The notes beneath the pieces were generated by a model. That model worked only from the letters and a program-made list of their open reading frames with translations, was not told where the DNA came from and made no database searches. A DNA stretch of 64,000 bases from Choanephora cucurbitarum (taxonomy: Eukaryota; Mucoromycota; Mucoromycetes; Mucorales; Choanephoraceae). Location of the stretch: assembly GCA_025331435.1 (NCBI GenBank), contig JAIWNI010000093.1, forward strand, positions 47,617 to 111,616, in the 5' to 3' direction. The position numbers were made by a program, and so were the translations under genes. This document shows, in pieces, positions 58,729 through 64,000 of the stretch (position 1 is its first letter; each line of letters opens with the position of its first letter).

Positions 58729-61700
58729 TGAGTTTGAACATAGTTCAAATTGCCACACTCAATTGTCGTGGCCTACCAAAAACTGGTAATCCAGTCAAAT
58801 TTCGTTCCTTTTCCCGTTATCTACGCTCCTTAAACATCGACATATTTTCCTTCCAAGAAACCCATGCTCATTCCGATCTCATTAAGCAATCTCTAAACAT
58901 TTCCCTTCAAACTAAGTCCAGTATTTGGACACCTCACTGTGGGATCGTTTCCCTAAATCCCAATATTCTACTCTCTTCTCATCCTGATATCTCCCGCCCT
59001 GATGGCCGTTTCATTCTTGCCTCAGTTGCCTCAACCGCTTCCCTTACTCCTATATTCTATATCTTAAATATCTATGCTCCAGCTGAATCTAGTACTCGTA
59101 TCATCTTTTTTCAAGACTTGATTCAGGACACCAGCCTTATGACCTTCCTTCGCTCTAACAACCTCCCCATTCTCATGATGGGAGATTTTAATTACGATCA
59201 ACGCCAGCCCGGGTCCATCAACTCGGATTGGCTCTCCCTCTTGCGAGACAACTTTGACAACTGCTTTATGGGTGAACCCCTACCCACCTTCACCAGTACA
59301 CGTGGCACCCATCATTTGCTCGACTATATGTTTTGTTCCATAGCTCATAGCTCCCGGATTAGGTCTCCTACTCAGGAGTTTGTAAACTATGCCTGGACTG
59401 ATCACAACCTCCTTTCTGTCTCTTTCCGTACCTCCACGGCCTCTCGAGGTCCTGGTGCTTGGAAAGCCAATCCAATGCTTGCAAAAATCCCTACCTTTCG
59501 CTCTAGCCTGATCGATCATCTCCTACAAGTGATCGAAAAACACCAGTACCTTTCTCCTGCATGCATCTTGTCCGAACAGGCCATATGGGATGCTTTGAAG
59601 GTTGAGGTCAAAGGCTTTGCAAAAGCGTTTCAGCTGGATCGCAACTCGTGGCGCACAAAATCGCTGAAGAAACTTCAATCGAAGCGAAACCGAATCTTCC
59701 GGCAATACCGCCATACCGCCATTTGGTCTACTCTCCTCCCTTCCCTCGAAAAGCTCATCTCTTCTCTACAAACCGAGATTGCAGAGATCTCTGCTCTTCA
59801 GGCGGGCAAATATTGGAAAGAAAATGGTGAAAAATCGCCCGGTTTACTCAAGCGGTTGGTTTGCTCTCGTGCTGACCAAAGAGATATCCCTTCCCTCTGG
59901 AGTCCCACTACCTCCCGCTTAGTTTTTTCTACTGACGACAAAACGACCGTGATGACTGATTTTTATACGCACTTGTATAACCCCACCGACCCGGATGAAG
60001 CTGCTACTCGTACATTAGTCTCTAGTTTGGATGGTACCTTTTTGTCTCCAGAGCAGCAGGCTGTACTGATTGCTCCTATCACTTGGGACGAAATCTCCCA
60101 GGCCAGCCGGCGTTCCCCTCGTAAGAGTAGCCCAGGGTCTGATGGCTTACCCTATGAGATTCTTGGCATACTTCTTCGCCTACCAATCTTACGCCCTTTA
60201 GTCCTACGGATTTATAACGAGGCCTTGAATAACGCTAGTTTTCCAGCTTCTTGGATGTTATCTCTCATGACCTTGCTTCCAAAGAAGGGTGATCTCACAC
60301 AAGCTGCCAACTACCGCCCCATTCAACTAGTCAACACCGATAATAAGATATTTACCCGAATCGTAAATGCACGTATTTTGTCTGTCGCTGATTCTCTTAT
60401 CAACCGTCATCAATTGGGATTTATGCCTGGCCGTTTCATTGCTGACCATGGCATGCTTACGACTATCTTGATGGAAAATGCTTCTCTCCTCTCTCCGTCT
60501 TCCTCAACAGATATTGGCTTGCTCCTAGACCAAGAGAAGGCGTATGATCGAGTTAACCTGCAGTTCCTCCAAACTGTCCTCACATCTCTCGCTTTCCCAC
60601 CTCCTCCGATCCACTCAATCATCACTCTTTTCGGCCAAAACAAAATCCAGATAAATTTGAATGGACACCTTGCGCCTACTCTAGTCCCTAAACTACGTGG
60701 TTTAAAGCAAGGAGATCCACTCTCTTGTATCTTGTACAACTTTGCCTTAGAACCACTTCTGCGCGCCCTATTACAAGACCCATCCTTCAATGGCTATTCC
60801 TTTAGGCATCGCACTGCTGGCACCACCTTGCTTCCCAATATCAAGTTGCTGAGTTACGCGGACGACACTCTTGTATTTCTCCGAGATCGCAGCGATCTAA
60901 CTTGCCTCTTGTCTCATTTAGACTTGTACTGTGCAGCATCTAATGCAAAAATTAACTTCCACGAGGTCCGAGCTTTCTCCCTCTCTGGCAGACAAATCGA
61001 TGAGTACTGGCTCTCTTCTTTACAATCGATTCAGATTTCTAAGGTTTGGACTACTCACGACCCCTCCCCTCTCATTTACTTGGGCTTCCCTCTTATCCAA
61101 TCGAAAGCTCAACGAGACCTCTTCCTTGCGGAATTTTTATTTTGCCTGAAGAGAGACGCCGACTTGCACTCTTGTCGTTCCCTCTCCGTCTTGGGTCGGG
61201 CTACCGTTATCAATTCCCTCATACTTTCTAAGTGCTGGTTCCTGTTTCGCGTACTTCCCATTCCCAAATCGACTTTGCAAACATTACGCTCATTAGTATC
61301 CTCGTTCATAAATCGCCGCATCTTCCCCCGACTTGGTTGGCATGTTTTGACAGCCTCAAAGAAATTTGGTGGTCTAGGGCTTTTGGATCCTGAACTACAG
61401 CAGTCCGCCCTCTACTATCGATGGCTTGACCCTCTTCTTTTCCCCCGCACAGACCACTCTGTAGTGCATGACTTTCTTCATGCCCATCTCAGCAACGCCT
61501 TCCACACTTCCCAGCCACTCGTCGGTCTCCTTTTCCCTCGAGCTCGGCCTAATGTTACCCCTGGCACAAGCCTGACTACTACCTCATTGGTCTGTCGTGT
61601 GATGGATCTCATACCTCGTCGCCAGTTCACTTACATTCCCAACCCTCTTGAATGCCTAGTCCTACCACTTCGAGCTGTTGTGATTCCCAGTACAACGTTT

Positions 61701-62570
61701 CGCCTGTCTCCCATCCTCCGCGATGCCCTGGTTTCCGACTTGTACCGTTATCACCCTCTTGGCCACTATCTAACACCCATCCCTAGAGAAGACCTCCCTG
61801 TACCTATCCGCACGGTCAGTGGTAAGCTTCACCGAGCCTTGGCCAACAATACTTGCCTATTAGAACCAGTTTTCTCTTAATGCTTGACCCGCTCTTCTTT
61901 GAACCTCTACAACCCTTTTCATGTACCTGTAATCCGTCGCTCCCTGGACCTCTTTGCCTTCAAACACAGGCTTTTTATTCGCGAGGATGACCAACATTTT
62001 GCCTCTGCCAAATCAGCGTCCAGAGCTTTCCGCCATTTGGTCACTTTGCATTCGAGCAGCCGCCTCCTCCTCTTACCTCACATGACCTCAGCCTCATGGA
62101 AACGCTTCTGGGCTCTCGCTCTCTCAACCATTCAGCGGAACACTATCTTTCGTCTCGTTTTCCAAAAAATCCCCACACGCCATTTCCTTTCTCGCGCCCT
62201 CGACTCGCCACCAAGCTGCCTCCTTTGTTCTGATATCGAGGACATTTTTCACTTTTTCTTTCGATGCCCGCCGAAGTTTCTCTTCTGGAACCATCTTATC
62301 CGTGAATTTCTGTGGCCTGATACGACTATTGATCTTATCTTCTCTGCCCTCTCCACCCTGAATTTTTCCAACATTCGTTGTTTGCCTTCCTCTCGTGTTG
62401 AAGCGAGCTACCTTCTCATCATCGCCCTATCCGAAGTTTGGCGTGCTCATTGGCTCTTCATCTTCAATGACACTGCCTTCGTGTATACCGCAGTTCTTCA
62501 GCAAACTCGCTGGCAAGTCGAGCGCCACCTCGCCGAGCGCTCGTTCCTCTCTGACTCTGCTAATTTTTAG
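58728..62570 (+). pseudogene. LINE ORF2, endonuclease-reverse transcriptase, one nonsense codon
   Basis: One frame of 1281 codons interrupted by a single TAA at 61878-61880. The AP-endonuclease domain is complete: ATLNCRGL, FSFQETHA, LNIYAPAE, LMMGDFNYD, HHLLDYMF, WTDHNLLSVSF. The reverse transcriptase is complete: LLPKKGDLTQAANYRPIQLV, LGFMPGRFIADH, LLDQEKAYDRVN, LKQGDPLSCILYN and LLSYADDTLVF. Beyond the stop the same frame continues to 62570 and contains the zinc knuckle CLLCSDIEDIFHFFFRCP found after the RT of many LINEs. No RNase H motif was recognised. The protein up to the stop keeps both enzymes but lacks the C-terminal part needed for efficient retrotransposition, so the copy is probably dead or weak; otherwise it is nearly intact. 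Confidence 0.9.
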
Positions 62571-62726
62571 TAGTTATCCTTTCCTACTCACAACTCCATC
62601 GATACTTTTACAAAAATAAGTTTATTTCTTTTACCTCCTAATTGTTGAGCACCGCTTTTCGTAGTTTTACATCTCCGAATACGTGCAACAAATAAAACTC
62701 ATTTAAAAAAAAAATAAATGAAGACA

Positions 62727-63301
62727 GTAACAACAAATCACAAGCAAAAAAAAAAAAAAAAAAAATGTTGTTGTTTTCAAGAACAAGTATTTGCGTCACT
62801 CAAACACACACTGATTTATTTATTCAACACGTAACCCCCTCTCTTTATTTTTTTAAGGCGTTTTTTATTAGGAAAAGCCCTTTAGCATTTGTCTGATGAA
62901 TTTGGCCGTATAACCATGTATGGGGTATCGCAAAATTCCTAATTAATAGAGACTTTTGGGAGAAAAAACTCAGATGTCTCGCCAAATATAAACGTTCGGG
63001 GTTGACCTACCACTTTTGTTTGACGGAGTACAAACTTTTGACATCTTAATTAAATTAACAAAGTGCATTAATAAATCAACAGCATGATCCGAACAACAAG
63101 GCATACATACACAAGTCTTTTTAATCATATTGTCATTAATAAATGTAATTGTTTTTCTTGGGACCCATCTACAGTATGCTTTGTATCAAGTTTGGAAGGA
63201 TAATTGAAATATCATGAATATAAATACAATGTTCAATTAAGAGTTTTGTTCCTGTTCTCTCTCTCAATTTCTCTTCTTATAAAATCTTATTTAGCTTAAA
63301 A
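62727..63301. other. Intergenic, 5' flank of the next gene
   Basis: Begins with the host sequence after the LINE duplicate, an A20-plus run (about 62745-62764) and AT-rich DNA. CT-rich leader just before 63302. No gene seen. Confidence 0.6.
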
Positions 63302-64000
63302 ATGAACAACAACTCTGAAGCTTCTTCATCATCTTATGATCCCCGTGCTATTCAAAATGTCGTGCCTTCTCAAAGCCAAAGCGCATCTGTAACTTGTGAT
63401 CTTAGCAGCCTCTCTGAAGATTCCTTTCACCAAAATATGGTTAAAAACAAGATGGTAATGACTCAAAACACTCAGTTAATTATTGCTGAAAACCAAGTTC
63501 ATAGACCTAAGAACACTACTGTTGCTTACGAAAAGAAGCAACAGGAATGGAGAGTATGTATCTTGTAGTGAAGGATTGAATATATTTACTAATCACAAAC
63601 TTCCATGTAGGAATGGTGCAAGTCAAACGCTTTTGCCGATGGAGAAATTGTGTACGATGAGAAGTTGGCTTTGTTTCTCAAGACTTTTGTGATGATCCGT
63701 GGAAAGAACAAGCAAAAGAAGTCAGATGGTACTCCTGTTCCTTTGGGCCGCGAATCAATCTTGGCGTACATCAAGGCTGTTGTTGATTTATACAATCAAC
63801 AAAAAGAAATGGGATACAACAACCATGGCCATCCTAGAGGTAGTGTTGTCAAGCGCTTCTTGGATACGAATGTAAAGAAAGAAACCAAGCGCAAGCGTGA
63901 TGAATATGAAGACCGTGGCAAGAACACTCTTAACGATGGCTACACCAATGACGAATTGATCAAGGTCAATGAATTCTTCTTCACCGAGAACAGTATTATT
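63302..64000 (+). CDS. Ndc10/Crypton-like DNA-binding protein, 5' part
   Basis: Exons 63302-63553 and 63611 onward (intron 63554-63610); the gene runs off the right edge. After a Ser-rich N-terminus comes the segment NTTVAYEKKQQEWREWC, KLALFLKTFVMIRGKK, SILAYIKAVVDLYNQQ, NNHGHPRGSVVKRFLDT and YEDRGKNTLNDGYTNDELIK. This set belongs to an abundant Mucoromycota family with an N-terminal fold like the Ndc10/tyrosine-recombinase DNA-binding region, related to Crypton transposases. Whether this copy is a mobile-element gene or a domesticated one cannot be told, because the catalytic C-terminal part is outside the window. Confidence 0.7.

Larger units (their letters stand above)
57351..62726 (+). 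mobile_element. Non-LTR retrotransposon (LINE) with 14-bp target duplication
   Basis: The same 14 bp, AATAAATGAAGACA, occurs at 57351-57364 and 62713-62726. Between them are ORF1, ORF2 and an A-rich 3' end (about 62704-62714) that runs into the second copy, as expected for target-primed reverse transcription. ORF1 starts two bases after the first duplicate, so essentially no 5' UTR is present. The coding strand is C-rich and GC-richer than the host background and lacks introns. Confidence 0.93.

Noticed and set aside
1..64000. tRNA genes, CRISPR arrays, bacterial operons
   Set aside because: No T-loop/acceptor-stem pattern was found by eye, no direct-repeat/spacer array, and the genes are spliced eukaryotic ones.

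Overview
The window is nuclear DNA of a filamentous fungus, most likely an early-diverging Mucoromycota (Mucorales-like) genome. The evidence is an AT-rich background, many short introns of about 50-65 nt bounded by GTAAGT/AG, genes packed tail-to-tail, and accessory protein families (Ndc10/Crypton-like, Myb/SANT-like with a conserved FPFYFEL segment, PD-(D/E)XK-like) that I associate with this phylum. No tRNA, rRNA or CRISPR array was seen. Gene models were rebuilt exon by exon from splice sites and reading phase; nothing was checked against transcripts or databases.

Layout: 1-1.4 kb, 3' end of a caleosin gene; 1.5-4.8 kb, a RhoGEF (DH-PH); 6.0-8.4 kb, a 15-exon STE20/GCK-III kinase with a 9-nt microexon; 8.7-10.3 kb, DDI1; 11.5-12.2 kb, a secreted Cu/Zn superoxide dismutase; 12.5-13.2 kb, an unknown gene; 13.5-15.0 kb, a MITE-like inverted repeat and a decayed LINE piece; 15.4-16.3 kb, a PD-(D/E)XK-like gene; 16.4-18.2 kb, a dead Helitron helicase; 18.5-20.7 kb, a metalloprotease/jacalin-lectin fusion; 20.8-24.5 kb, a zinc-finger-like/AT-hook gene split by two intact Tc1 transposons in tandem; 25.2-27.0 kb, an MNN1-type mannosyltransferase; 29.7-32.2 kb, a membrane-anchored low-complexity protein; 32.2-37.3 kb, a gene-poor tract with an odd block near 33-33.9 kb; 37.4-44.3 kb, a housekeeping cluster (PXB/PX protein, psq-HTH/SANT protein, DUF202 membrane protein, VPS27); 44.7-45.9 kb, a PD-(D/E)XK-like pseudogene; 47.6-52.5 kb, a second housekeeping cluster (prohibitin 1, CDC26, PCID2, a Myb/SANT-like gene, a STEEP1 homologue); 53.4-54.3 kb, a dead Tc1; 54.7-56.1 kb, an intact paralogue of the 44.7-kb pseudogene; 56.9-57.1 kb, a long hairpin; 57.4-62.7 kb, a nearly intact LINE with a 14-bp target-site duplication; 63.3 kb to the end, the start of an Ndc10/Crypton-like gene.

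The conserved genes cover signalling (RhoGEF, GCK kinase), endosomal sorting and lipid handling (VPS27, PX protein, caleosin), protein quality control (DDI1, prohibitin, CDC26 of the APC/C) and mRNA export (PCID2). They do not form one pathway. The most unusual content is the mobile-element record: two different Tc1 families of identical length sharing one TA inside a host gene, a recent LINE insertion, and a dispersed three-member PD-(D/E)XK-like family with one dead copy.
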